Made by a program: the position numbers and the translations under genes
Origin: Streptomyces rugosispiralis
GTDB lineage: Bacteria > Actinomycetota > Actinomycetes > Streptomycetales > Streptomycetaceae
Assembly (NCBI RefSeq): GCF_024505145.1
Contig: NZ_JANIAA010000022.1
Coordinates: 62,001 to 126,000, forward strand
Direction: 5' to 3'
DNA length: 64,000 nt
Shown here: positions 15,630-23,457 of the stretch, one piece after another
Layout of the letters: each line of letters opens with the position of its first letter
Numbering within the stretch: position 1 is the first letter of the stretch
The notes under the pieces: generated by a model
The model's database searches: none
The model's input: the letters and a program-made list of their open reading frames with translations, nothing else
Told to the model about the DNA's origin: nothing

Positions 15630-16008
15630 GATCCGCCCTCTCTGTCCTGATACGGGGGAATCACCACCCTAGGAGCGGTCTTACGGAGCCCACGGCGCGC
15701 CACACGGACCACCGCCCGTACGGCGGCAGGTCCGGCACCGGCGGAAGCCGCGCCGGCCGCGAGCCCGCCCGCGCGGTGAACGGCGCCGCCTTTCCGCGAT
15801 GACTTAAGCCATGCGATGAAATAAGCCGTGCCGCGAGGATTGACGTCCTTCGCCCGGCCTTGAATCATTCACATCACCGAGCACCGTGACCACACCGGCG
15901 CTCCGGTGCGACGTGGCCGTGGGCATACCGGCCACCGGGCTCACGCTTCCCCCTCACGGCCGTGACCGCACCGGCCGACCCTGTCCGCACAGGAAGGCAT
16001 CGACTTTA
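15630..16008. other. Intergenic region, no gene seen
   Basis: About 380 bases between the mscL start and the GH30 remnant. Expected to carry the mscL promoter on the minus strand. AT content rises near 15798-15870. No convincing palindrome, RNA or coding sequence was recognised. Confidence 0.5.
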
Positions 16009-16338
16009 ATGAGACCTGTCAGGACCCTGACAAGATCGATCTGCCACACCGCGCTCCACCCTGATGGGCGCCCTCGCGGCGGTCGCGGTGGCCGTCGGCC
16101 CCTGGCCGGCTTCCCCAGCGGGCGCCCAGGCGGCCCACACCGGCTCGGCCTCGGCGACGCCAGCTCGGCCGTCCCGAACGTGGCCTGGAAGAACCCCGAC
16201 GGCTCCAAGGCGCTGATCGCCTACAACGACACCGGCGGCCAGCAGACGCTGAAGGTCAACTGGGGCGGCCAGTCCTTCGCCTACCAGCTCCCCTCCGGGG
16301 CCTCCGCCACCTTCACCTGGACCGGCAACCACTCGTAA
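16009..16338 (+). pseudogene. Remnant of a secreted GH30-type glycoside hydrolase
   Basis: AGGAAGG at 15991-15997 precedes an ATG at 16009 starting MRPVRTLTRSICHTAL. The hydrophobic core of the signal peptide (GALAAVAVAVGPWPASPAGA) then reads in a different frame, a single-base indel after about 15 codons. The original frame returns for the last 50 residues, VPNVAWKNPDGSKALIAYND through ASATFTW, which is the C-terminal beta-sandwich end of GH30 glucosylceramidase/xylanase-like enzymes. The whole TIM barrel, roughly 400 residues, is missing. So an internal deletion plus frameshifts has destroyed the gene. Family call is from the C-terminal pattern; a different beta-sandwich glycosidase is possible. 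Confidence 0.7.
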
Positions 16339-16354
16339 CCGCGGCGCCAGGGGT

Positions 16355-17245
16355 TCAGCCGGGTCCGTCGCCGGCGGCCGCGAGGAGTGGCACCACCAGA
16401 TCGCTGATCGGCGTCGGGATGCCGTGGGCCCGCCCGCGGCGCGACACGACACCGTTGCGGGTGTCCCATTCGAGCGGCCGGCCGGCTTCGCGGTCGGCGA
16501 GGATGGAGGTGCCCATATCGGCCGGGTAGGACCGGAAGCCGTCAACGATCTCTCGCGGCACGTCGTCGCTCAGTACCGCGCCCTCGGCTCGGGCGACCTC
16601 GAGGCACTCCCGCAGATAGGCCAGAGACAGCTCGGCGATATCGGCCCTGGCGAACATGCCGGAGCGGCGGCCCGTGAGGACCATCAGCCCGGCGACCGCG
16701 TTCTGCAGCAGCTTGCGCCACGCCACAGAGGTGAAGTCCATGGCCAGGTCGACCGAACACCGAGTGCCGCGCAGAGCCTCCAGCGCCACACGCGACGCCG
16801 GAGCGTCCGGCAGGGTGAGGCGCGCTTGGCCGCGCAACCACACCGAGCCGTCGGACCGCGCCTGGGCGGGGAACCACACGACCGAGGGGATCACCCGGGC
16901 GCCGGAGAGGTGGGGCGCGACCATCGATACCTGCTCGACGCCGTTCTGCAGAACACAGACGACGGTGTCCGCACCGCATAATCCCGTCAGCCACGGTGCC
17001 GCCGTCTCGATCTGCGTCGACTTGACGGCGAGGAAGACGAGGTCGACCGCTCCGGCGGCCCGCGCCGGGTCGATCCGCACGGGCCCCGGCACGACGACGC
17101 GGTCCTCGCCCACGCGCAGTTCGAGGCGTTCACGCGCGGTGCGGCCACAAATCCTCGGCGTACGGCCGACCTCGTGCAGCGCCGCCGCCACGGTCGTGCC
17201 GATCGCGCCCGGCCCCACGACCGCGACGGTCGGATCCATCGGCAT
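16355..17245 (-). CDS. PanE/ApbA-type ketopantoate reductase family oxidoreductase
   Basis: A 296-residue NADP-dependent dehydrogenase. VAVVGPGAIGTTVAAAL is the Rossmann loop, LVFLAVKSTQIE holds the conserved Lys, and LQNGVEQ and WRKLLQNAVAGLMVLTGR carry the catalytic Lys and Asn of the family. It may reduce 2-dehydropantoate or another 2-keto acid; the context does not favour pantothenate synthesis. GGGGGAG fits ATG 17245 best (6-base spacing). A GTG at 17263 overlaps the preceding stop (GTGA) and is the alternative start. It is the last gene of a three-ORF set after a GntR regulator and a truncated HAD gene. Confidence 0.82.
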   Translation of the reverse strand: MPMDPTVAVVGPGAIGTTVAAALHEVGRTPRICGRTARERLELRVGEDRVVVPGPVRIDPARAAGAVDLVFLAVKSTQIETAAPWLTGLCGADTVVCVLQNGVEQVSMVAPHLSGARVIPSVVWFPAQARSDGSVWLRGQARLTLPDAPASRVALEALRGTRCSVDLAMDFTSVAWRKLLQNAVAGLMVLTGRRSGMFARADIAELSLAYLRECLEVARAEGAVLSDDVPREIVDGFRSYPADMGTSILADREAGRPLEWDTRNGVVSRRGRAHGIPTPISDLVVPLLAAAGDGPG

Positions 17246-17259
17246 CATCGTCTCCCCCG

Positions 17260-17454
17260 TCACCGGGAGGGCCTGGCCGCTGCCCGGGGAGCGGGCCCAG
17301 GCGGTCCGGTGAGGAGTCCGCGTAGCTCGCTCATCGGCCGCGCGGGAGCGACGAGCTCCGTCCAGGGATACGTCTCTGCGCTGCCGGAGCGGCCCTCGTC
17401 GATGGTGGTCCCGGCCATGTCGAACACGGCGAGGTCGATGCGTGGGGCGGTCAT
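17260..17454 (-). pseudogene. Truncated HAD (phosphonatase-like) hydrolase
   Basis: A 64-codon reading frame starting MTAPRIDLAVFDMAGTTIDE. This is the N-terminus of phosphonoacetaldehyde-hydrolase-like HAD enzymes, with the nucleophile motif DxAGTTxD. Full-length relatives are about 220-230 residues; the cap and core beyond the first motif are absent and the sequence jumps to a short basic tail. The frame itself is intact and coupled at both ends: ATGA with the GntR gene and GTGA with the PanE-like gene. Either a deletion remnant or a maintained small protein; the first is more likely. Confidence 0.65.
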
Positions 17455-18215
17455 TCGGGGCTCCTCGTGGATCCGGGTGGCGTGCTGCGGACCAGGGGCG
17501 TCCGCATGTCGGGGGCGTTCTGGATGGTGAACGCGACCTCGGTGGGCAGATAGCGGTCGTCGTGGTACTCGATGACCACGCCCTCGGCGTTCGTCGTAGT
17601 GCGGCGTTGCCGGAGCAGCGGCGAGCCCTCGGGGACGCCCAGCCACGCCGCGTCGACCGCGTCCGCGGCGACCGCGTCGATGACGTGCGACGCCGCCGCG
17701 AACACCACGCCGCGGGACCGCAGGAACTCCCACTGCGATCCGGCGTCCGAGTCGAACTCGAACAACAGCCGGCCGACGGATTCGACGTACAGGGCGCGCT
17801 CGAGCATCGTCGGCACGTCGTCCAGCGTCCGCAGCCGCAGCCCCCGCACCACCATGGAGCCCTCGTCGAGCCGCAGCGCGGCCGCGGCCTCCGAGCCGGC
17901 GATGCGCAGTCCCAGTTCCAGCGTGCGCTGCCCGGGGACCCGACCGAGCGAACGCGCCCATGACGAATAGGACATCAACGTGTCGAAGGGCTGACCGACC
18001 GCGTCGGCGCGGACGGTCGAGCGCCGTCCGCGGCTACTGGAGATCACTCCTTCCGCGCGCAGCGTCGCCAGCGCTTGACGCACCGGCGCCCGCGAAGCGT
18101 TCCACTCCGCGCACAGTTCCGCCTCCGACGGCACGGGCTGTCCGACGAGAAGCTTCCCGCTGCGGATCCGCTCCCGGAGACTTTCCGCGATCGCAGCGTG
18201 CAGGGCCATGGTCAT
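17451..18215 (-). CDS. GntR/HutC-family transcriptional regulator
   Basis: A 254-residue regulator. Residues 1-70 form the GntR winged helix (LHAAIAESLRERIRSGKL, then PSEAELCAEW and SRAPVRQALATLRAEGVI). The C-terminal part from about 90 is a UTRA ligand domain with ALYVESVGRLLFEF and the closing EYHDDRYLPTEVAFTI. The start ATG 18215 was chosen over a 5' extension because the helix starts there; ATG 18209 is also possible. The genes it heads encode a HAD remnant and a PanE-like enzyme, which suggests it controlled a phosphonate or keto-acid pathway. An inverted repeat 12 bases upstream is a likely self-operator. Confidence 0.85.
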   Translation of the reverse strand: MTMALHAAIAESLRERIRSGKLLVGQPVPSEAELCAEWNASRAPVRQALATLRAEGVISSSRGRRSTVRADAVGQPFDTLMSYSSWARSLGRVPGQRTLELGLRIAGSEAAAALRLDEGSMVVRGLRLRTLDDVPTMLERALYVESVGRLLFEFDSDAGSQWEFLRSRGVVFAAASHVIDAVAADAVDAAWLGVPEGSPLLRQRRTTTNAEGVVIEYHDDRYLPTEVAFTIQNAPDMRTPLVRSTPPGSTRSPE

Positions 18216-18227
18216 ACCGGCATCGTC

Positions 18228-18243
18228 ACATGTACGTACACGT
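18228..18243. promoter_or_regulatory. Imperfect palindrome upstream of the GntR gene
   Basis: ACATGTACGTACACGT reads almost the same on both strands; the inner TGTACGTACA (18231-18240) is perfect. Its position just before the start codon fits an autoregulatory operator. Confidence 0.55.
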
Positions 18244-18361
18244 TGATCAAGCCTCGCTTGTACTCGCACCGGCGCAGAGCGTCCGTGCGGTGAACACGAA
18301 TCAAAAATTCCGTCGACAGCCGGGCTCTCACTTGCGCCTCGCCATTCGCCATGCCCAATCT

Positions 18362-18377
18362 ACTTGGCATGACAAGT
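18362..18377. promoter_or_regulatory. Inverted repeat ACTTG-N6-CAAGT
   Basis: ACTTGGCATGACAAGT lies in the 333-bp gap between the divergent GntR and alpha/beta-hydrolase genes and about 170 bases before the hydrolase. Candidate operator for one of them. The rest of the gap holds a possible gene remnant (18415-18552). Confidence 0.4.
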
Positions 18378-18414
18378 TTGCCGCGGGGACCGGCATCGCC
18401 GCCGCGCCCAGCAG

Positions 18415-18552
18415 GTGATCGGGTTCGCGCCGTGCGCGGCAGCCCTGGCCGCGGTCACCTTCGGACCGGTCGGCGCGTTCATCGGCGCACCGCTGGTCCC
18501 GTCGCTTGCCGCGGACGTCCCTCCCCCACGGCAACTCAGGAGCGCGAAATGA
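18415..18552 (+). pseudogene. Short hydrophobic reading frame, possible transporter remnant
   Basis: A 45-codon frame from GTG 18415 contains an Ala/Gly/Pro-rich membrane-like segment (FGPVGAFIGAPLVPSLAADV) resembling a late helix of major-facilitator transporters. It ends in TGA overlapping the ATG of the next gene. No ribosome site of its own is visible. It may be a fragment of a deleted gene, or only a chance frame. Confidence 0.25.
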
Positions 18553-19454
18553 ACCAGCACCCCGTCGAAACGGTCACGACGAGCGATCTCGAGATCGCCT
18601 ACGAACGACACGGGCGCCCGGCCGCCCCTCCGGTCGTCCTTCTGCATGGATTTCCGTACGACGTACGAAGCTACGACGGAGTCGCCCGGATCCTCGCCGC
18701 GGCAGACGCCGAGGTATTCGTTCCGTACCTCCGCGGGTTCGGCCCCACCCGCTTCCGGCGCCCCACGACGATCCGGTCCGGCCAGCAGGCAGCCCTGGCC
18801 GGCGACCTCGTCGCGATGATCGAGGCCCTCGGCCTCGACCGCCCGGTCGTCGCGGGGTACGACTGGGGCGGACGCGCCGCGACCATCACCGCGATGCTCC
18901 GCCCCGACCTGATCACGGGACTCGTCAGCGTCGACGGCTACAACGTCCACGACCTGGCCACCAGCGGCGCCCCGACACCACCGGACCAGGAACGGAAGCT
19001 CTGGTACAACTACTACCTTCACTCCGAACGCGGCCGCCGCGGGCTCGAACGACACCGCGAGGCATTCGCCCGCCTGCTCTGGCAGGAGTGGTCGCCCGGA
19101 TGGGACTTCACGGACAAGGAATTCGCCGCGACCGCGCCCTCACTCCATAATCCCGACTTCGTGGCCGTCGCCGTCCACTCCTACCGGCACCGGTTCCAAC
19201 TCGCCACGGGCGCGCCGGAATACCAGGCCGACGAGGACCGCATCGCGGCACTGCCCCGGATCCGGGTCCCCACCATCGCCGTCAGCGCACTTGACGACGG
19301 GCTCCGCGCGCCGAAAACGACCGCCGAACACGCCGCGCGCTTCCCCCACCTGATCGACGACGTACGCCTTCGCGTCGGCCACAACCCGCCCCAGGAGGCA
19401 CCGGAGGAATTCGCGGACGCGATCGCCAGAATCCGCTTCGCTCACGGAGAGTAG
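18549..19454 (+). CDS. Alpha/beta-hydrolase, epoxide-hydrolase-like
   Basis: A 301-residue soluble hydrolase. The oxyanion motif HGFPYD is near residue 34. The nucleophile elbow is VAGYDWGGRAA with Asp105, which points to an epoxide hydrolase or haloalkane-dehalogenase-type mechanism rather than a serine esterase. The acid is in SALDDGLRAP and the base His in RVGHNPPQEAPEEF. The cap region includes WYNYYLHSERGRRGLE. Start ATG 18549 has AGGAG six bases upstream. It lies in a patch of decayed genes next to tRNA-Tyr and is probably accessory. Substrate unknown. Confidence 0.85.
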   Translation: MNQHPVETVTTSDLEIAYERHGRPAAPPVVLLHGFPYDVRSYDGVARILAAADAEVFVPYLRGFGPTRFRRPTTIRSGQQAALAGDLVAMIEALGLDRPVVAGYDWGGRAATITAMLRPDLITGLVSVDGYNVHDLATSGAPTPPDQERKLWYNYYLHSERGRRGLERHREAFARLLWQEWSPGWDFTDKEFAATAPSLHNPDFVAVAVHSYRHRFQLATGAPEYQADEDRIAALPRIRVPTIAVSALDDGLRAPKTTAEHAARFPHLIDDVRLRVGHNPPQEAPEEFADAIARIRFAHGE

Positions 19455-19537
19455 ACCCGGGTCTCGTCGCGATACAGCTCGACCAGGTCGATCTCCACGG
19501 CCCGCGAGCCCACGGAGCCGATCAGCACGGGGCGACC
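19442..19537 (-). pseudogene. Remnant of a zinc alcohol dehydrogenase/quinone oxidoreductase
   Basis: On the minus strand a 31-codon frame ends at TGA 19442-19444 and reads GRPVLIGSVGSRAVEIDLVE followed by LYRDETRV. This resembles the late Rossmann part of MDR-family oxidoreductases. Nothing else of the gene remains, and the fragment runs into the end of the alpha/beta-hydrolase gene. The resemblance is short, so confidence is limited. Confidence 0.4.
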
Positions 19538-19602
19538 CCGGCGGGCCGGGCGACCACGGCGCCCGCAGCACACGGCCGAACCCCGGGGCCGGCCATGAAC
19601 GA

Positions 19603-19643
19603 AAACGGCCCCCGACCGCGTTTCCGCAGCTCGGGGGCCGTTT
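19603..19643 (-). terminator. Terminator of tRNA-Tyr
   Basis: AAACGGCCCCCGA (19603-19615) and TCGGGGGCCGTTT (19631-19643) form a 13-bp stem with a 15-base loop. It starts 8 bases beyond the tRNA 3' end, and on the minus strand the stem ends in TTTT. Confidence 0.85.
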
Positions 19644-19651
19644 CCCTCGTG

Positions 19652-19733
19652 TGGCGGCGCCAGGATTCGAACCTGGGTAGGCTAAGCCGACGGATTTACA
19701 GTCCGCTCCCATTGGCCACTCGGGCACACCGCC
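19652..19733 (-). tRNA. tRNA-Tyr (anticodon GTA)
   Basis: An 82-base class II tRNA with a long variable arm. Acceptor GGCGGTG pairs with CGCCGCC, the anticodon loop is CTGTAAA (GTA), the T-arm has CCAGGTTCGAATCCTGG, and the discriminator is A. It lies next to yajQ. In S. coelicolor the integrating element SLP1 uses a tRNA-Tyr gene as attB, to my recollection at this yajQ-adjacent site. Here no integrase or second copy of the tRNA 3' end is visible. Confidence 0.96.
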
Positions 19734-19922
19734 TGGGATGTGGCCAGGTGCCCCGCTCTCGCGGCGCTGCTCCCTGGCAACGACGTAAACAATACCTGAT
19801 GCGCGGGGGTGCTTCGCCACCCGGTTGATCGCCGCTTGATCATGGCCGAGATCGCTAGGCTGGCCGGAGCGGTCCGCTGGGCCGTGCCACTGACGGATCT
19901 ACGTACGAGGAGCCAACTCAAG

Positions 19923-20411
19923 ATGGCCGACTCCAGTTTCGACATCGTCTCGAAGGTCGAGCGGCAGGAGGTCGACAACGCTCTGAACCAGGCGAGCCGC
20001 GAGATCTCCCAGCGTTACGACTTCAAGAACGTCGGCGCCTCGATCGCCTGGTCGGGCGAGCGGATCGAGATGCGGGCCAACTCCGAGGAGCGGGTCAAGG
20101 CGATCCTCGACGTCTTCCAGTCCAAGCTGGTCAAGCGCGGGATCTCGCTGAAGTCCCTGGACGCGGGCGAGCCGCAGGCGTCGGGCAAGGAGTACAAGAT
20201 CTTCGCCTCGCTGCAGGAGGGGATCTCGCAGGAGAACGCGAAGAAGGTCGCCAAGATCATCCGCGATGAGGGGCCCAAGGGCGTCAAGGCGCAGGTGCAG
20301 GGCGAAGAGCTGCGCGTGACCTCCAAGAGCCGGGACGACCTTCAGGCCGTGATCGCCCTGATCAAGGGCAAGGACCTCGACTTCGCGGTGCAGTTCGTCA
20401 ACTACCGGTAG
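19923..20411 (+). CDS. yajQ: YajQ-family nucleotide-binding protein
   Basis: A 162-residue YajQ (UPF0234). It starts MADSSFDIVSKVERQEVDNA and keeps the family core QRYDFKNVGASI, KRGISLKSLDAG and RVTSKSRDDLQAVIALIK. The fold is two ferredoxin-like domains; homologues bind nucleotides, and the Xanthomonas protein binds cyclic di-GMP. The role in Streptomyces is unknown. The chosen ATG 19923 has AGGAG at 19908-19912. It converges on yccF with a hairpin between them. Confidence 0.95.
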   Translation: MADSSFDIVSKVERQEVDNALNQASREISQRYDFKNVGASIAWSGERIEMRANSEERVKAILDVFQSKLVKRGISLKSLDAGEPQASGKEYKIFASLQEGISQENAKKVAKIIRDEGPKGVKAQVQGEELRVTSKSRDDLQAVIALIKGKDLDFAVQFVNYR

Positions 20412-20431
20412 GCGGCGCCCGACCGGTGCGG

Positions 20432-20464
20432 CAGGGGCGGTGCGGCATGGCCGTGCCGCCCCTG
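20432..20464. terminator. Bidirectional terminator between yajQ and yccF
   Basis: CAGGGGCGG (20432-20440) and CCGCCCCTG (20456-20464) pair across a 15-base partly self-paired loop. An outer GGCGCC pair near 20414 and 20473 can extend the structure. It serves two convergent genes. Confidence 0.75.
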
Positions 20465-20483
20465 GTGTTGTCGGCGCCCTCCG

Positions 20484-20876
20484 TCAGCGGTGGGCGAAGG
20501 GCTGGTCGGAGGGGACGATTTCGTGGCCGAGGGGGGCCAGGGAGATCGGGATGAGCTTGAAGTTGGCCAGGCCCAGGGGGATGCCGATGATCGTCAGGCA
20601 GAGGGCGACGCCGGTGATGAGGTGGCCGAGCGCCAGCCACCAGCCCGCGAGGACGAGCCAGAGGACATTGCCGACGCAGGAGGCGGCTCCGGCGTCGCGG
20701 TGGGGGACGGCGGTGCGGCCGAAGGGCCACAGGGCGAAGCCGGCGATGCGCCAGGAGGCGATCGCGAAGGGGATGCCGATGATGGTGACGCAGAGCAGGA
20801 CCCCGGCGAGGAGATAGAGGATCGCCATCCAGATGCCGGAGAAGATCAGCCAGATCACGTTCAGGAGGGTTTTCAC
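20484..20876 (-). CDS. yccF: YccF-family inner membrane protein
   Basis: A 130-residue membrane protein with two copies of the YccF domain. Each has a hydrophobic hairpin followed by the motif CVTIIGIPFAIASWR or CLTIIGIPLGLANFK. About four transmembrane helices. Function unknown. Its ATG overlaps the htpX stop by 4 bases (ATGA), so the two are translationally coupled. Confidence 0.88.
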   Translation of the reverse strand: MKTLLNVIWLIFSGIWMAILYLLAGVLLCVTIIGIPFAIASWRIAGFALWPFGRTAVPHRDAGAASCVGNVLWLVLAGWWLALGHLITGVALCLTIIGIPLGLANFKLIPISLAPLGHEIVPSDQPFAHR

Positions 20877-21739
20877 GGTCGGCGGCCCCCTGCCATCTGC
20901 TCGAGGCGGGCGATGCGCTCCCGCATGGGCGGGTGAGTGGAGAAGAGCTTGGCCATGCCCTCACCGGCGCGGAAAGGGTTGGCGATCATCAGGTGGCTGG
21001 CGGTCTCCAGACGGGGCTCGGGCGGCAGCGGAAGCTGCTTGGTGCCCGCTTCCAGCTTACGCAGGGCGCTGGCGAGGGCCAGGGGGTCGCCGGTGAGCTG
21101 GGCGCCGGAGGCGTCCGCCTCGTACTCGCGGGAGCGGCTCACGGCGAGCTGGATGATGGAGGCCGCGAGCGGGCCCAGGATCATGATCAGCAGCATGCCG
21201 AGGAAGCCGGGGCCATCGTCGTCGTCGGACCGGCCCATGGGGATCAGCCAGGCGAAGTTCACCAGGAACATCACGACGCTGGCGAGCGCGCCCGCGATCG
21301 AGGAGATCAGGATGTCGCGGTTGTAGACATGGCTGAGCTCATGGCCGATGACCCCGCGCAGCTCGCGCTCGTCCAGCAGCCGCAGGATGCCGTCGGTGCA
21401 GCACACCGCCGCGTTACGGGGGTTGCGGCCGGTGGCGAAGGCGTTGGGGGCCTCGGTCGGGGAGATGTAGAGCCGGGGCATCGGCTGGCGCGCGGCCGTG
21501 GAGAGCTCGCGCACCATCCGGTACAGCCCTGGTGCCTCGAACTCGCTGACGGGGCGGGCGCGCATCGCGCGCAGGGCCAGCTTGTCACTGTTCCAGTAGG
21601 CGTACGCGTTGGTCCCGAGTGCGACGATCACCGCGATGATCAGTCCGGTACGGCCGAAGAGGCTGCCGATGACGATGATGAGCGCGGATAGACCACCGAG
21701 GAGTACGGCGGTCTTCAGCCCGTTGTGCCGGCGGTGCAC
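20873..21739 (-). CDS. htpX: Membrane zinc metalloprotease HtpX
   Basis: A 288-residue HtpX/M48 peptidase. Two N-terminal transmembrane helices are followed by the zinc motif IGHELSHVYNRDI (HExxH) and the third ligand Glu in SREYEADASGAQL, with two more helices between. It degrades damaged or misassembled membrane proteins under envelope or thiol stress. The start GTG 21739 has GGAGG seven bases upstream. A SigR-type promoter lies about 80 bases upstream (21819-21845). It is followed by yccF with a 4-base overlap. Confidence 0.93.
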   Translation of the reverse strand: MHRRHNGLKTAVLLGGLSALIIVIGSLFGRTGLIIAVIVALGTNAYAYWNSDKLALRAMRARPVSEFEAPGLYRMVRELSTAARQPMPRLYISPTEAPNAFATGRNPRNAAVCCTDGILRLLDERELRGVIGHELSHVYNRDILISSIAGALASVVMFLVNFAWLIPMGRSDDDDGPGFLGMLLIMILGPLAASIIQLAVSRSREYEADASGAQLTGDPLALASALRKLEAGTKQLPLPPEPRLETASHLMIANPFRAGEGMAKLFSTHPPMRERIARLEQMAGGRRP

Positions 21740-21818
21740 GGTGTGCCCTCCCGATGTGCCGCAGGGGAACCCCTTTGCCTGGTGTCTCCACCTTCCAGTG
21801 GACCCTCCTGAAAAAGTC

Positions 21819-21845
21819 AACGCCAGGCGAAGGGCACCAGTTCCC
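21819..21845 (-). promoter_or_regulatory. SigR-like promoter of htpX
   Basis: On the minus strand GGGAAC (21845-21840), then 18 bases, then GTT (21821-21819). This matches the thiol-stress sigma factor SigR pattern GGGAAY-N18-GTT. The untranslated leader to the htpX GTG would be about 70 bases. Confidence 0.6.
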
Positions 21846-21885
21846 TTGTGCACATGGGGCGGACCCGCAGGGGCCGCGGGGGTGC

Positions 21886-23457
21886 TTACAGCAAGGTGCT
21901 CGAGGCGAACCGGAGGACGAGTTGCGGGGCACCGGAGAGGGCGATGCCGGCGGCCGCGGTGAGGGCGATGGCGGCCGTAAGGGGGACCGCGCGGGGGCGG
22001 GTGACGGCCGGCCCGGTGGCGGGCACGAGCTCCGCCTCCGCGGCGGGCTCCGGGGCGCGGAAGAGCACCGTCGTCCACTGGAGGTAGTAGTACAGCGCCA
22101 CCACCACGTTCAGCGCCATCACCACCGCCAGCCAGCCCAGCCCCGCGTCCACCGCCGCCGAGAAGACGGTCACCTTGGCGAAGAGGCCGATGACGCCCGG
22201 GGGCAGCCCGGCCAGGCACAGCAGGAAGAAGCCGAGGGCCAGGGCGGCGGCCGGGCGGGCCGCGTACAGGCCGCGGTAGTCGGTGAGCCGGTTGGCCGGG
22301 CTGGTACGGGCCACCAGGGCGGCCACGGCAAAGGCGCCGAGGTTCACGACCGCGTACATCAGGGCGTACGCCACGGTGGAGCCGATGGCGCGGGAGGCGT
22401 CCTGGCCGGAGTCGGCGTAGCCGGCCGCGGCGATCGGGACCAGCAGATAGCCCGCCTGGGCGACGGAGGACCAGGCGAGCAGCCGTACGGCGCTGAAGGA
22501 GCGCTCCGGGCGCTGGCGCAGCGCCGCGGCGTTCCCCGCGGTCATGGTGAGGGCGGCCAGGACGGCTACGGCCGGGCCCCACACATCGGCGTACGAGGGG
22601 AAGGCGAGGACGGTCACCAGGATGAGACCGGAGAACCCGACCGCCTTGCCGACGACGGACAGATACGCCGCGACGGGCACCGGCGCGCCGGCATAGGTGT
22701 CGGGCACCCAGAAGTGGAAGGGCACGGCGGCGGTCTTGAACGCGAAGCCCACCAGGGTGAGCACGACACCCGCCTGGGCGAGCGTGTCCAGCCGCGGGTC
22801 GACATGGGTGAGGGCGCCGGCGATCCGGGTCAGGTGGAGGCTGCCGGTCGCGGCGTAGACGAAACTGACGCCGAGCAGCATCACGGCGGTCGCGGTGACC
22901 GAGGAGAGGAAGAACTTCAGCGCGGCCTCGGAGGAGAGGCGGTCGCCGCGGCGCAGGCCCACCAGGGCGAAGGCCGGGAGCGAGGCCACTTCCAGGGCGA
23001 TGACCAGGGTGGCCAGATCACGGGAGGCGGGCAGCAGGGCGGCCCCGGCGGCGGAGGACAGCAGCAGGAACCAGAACTCGCCCGCGGGGAGTTTGAGATC
23101 GTCGAGGGCGCTGAAGGACAGCAGCGCGGTGAGCAGCGCCCCGCCGAGCACCAGGAACTGGATGACGAGCGTGAACGTGTCGGCCGTATAGCTGCACGCG
23201 TGGGCGCCGGTGGTCAGGCAGAAGGTGGAGCGGTCGCCGTCCAGCAGCGGCAGCAGGGCGAGCGCGGCCAGGGCCAGTCCCGCTATCGCTCCCCAGCCCA
23301 GCAGGTGCTTCCTGCGCTCGGGCAGGAAGAGGTCCGCGACGAGGACGGCGAGGCCGGCCAGGGCCGCGATGGTGGGCGGTGCGACGGCGAGCCAGTCGAC
23401 GGACTGGACGAGGCTCGTGGCGAGGCTCGTGGCGAGGCTCGAGGCGTTCGGAGTCAT
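21886..23457 (-). CDS. nuoN2: NADH-quinone oxidoreductase subunit N, second copy
   Basis: A 523-residue antiporter-like complex I subunit with about 14 helices. The proton-channel residues are present: the Glu in LVIALEVASLPAFAL and the Lys in FKTAAVPFHFWVPDTYAGAP. It is the last gene of the nuo2 cluster and overlaps nuoM2 by 4 bases (ATGA at 23454-23457). A short repeat near the start gives SLATSLATSL, encoded by a repeated CGAGGCTCGTGG. It differs clearly from nuoN1 at 53156, so it is a paralogue and not a recent duplicate. Confidence 0.93.
   Translation of the reverse strand: MTPNASSLATSLATSLVQSVDWLAVAPPTIAALAGLAVLVADLFLPERRKHLLGWGAIAGLALAALALLPLLDGDRSTFCLTTGAHACSYTADTFTLVIQFLVLGGALLTALLSFSALDDLKLPAGEFWFLLLSSAAGAALLPASRDLATLVIALEVASLPAFALVGLRRGDRLSSEAALKFFLSSVTATAVMLLGVSFVYAATGSLHLTRIAGALTHVDPRLDTLAQAGVVLTLVGFAFKTAAVPFHFWVPDTYAGAPVPVAAYLSVVGKAVGFSGLILVTVLAFPSYADVWGPAVAVLAALTMTAGNAAALRQRPERSFSAVRLLAWSSVAQAGYLLVPIAAAGYADSGQDASRAIGSTVAYALMYAVVNLGAFAVAALVARTSPANRLTDYRGLYAARPAAALALGFFLLCLAGLPPGVIGLFAKVTVFSAAVDAGLGWLAVVMALNVVVALYYYLQWTTVLFRAPEPAAEAELVPATGPAVTRPRAVPLTAAIALTAAAGIALSGAPQLVLRFASSTLL

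Noticed and set aside
19442..19733. Attachment-site duplicate (attR) for an element in tRNA-Tyr
   Set aside because: I looked for a second copy of the tRNA 3' sequence between 15.6 and 19.6 kb and saw none; no integrase gene is present.
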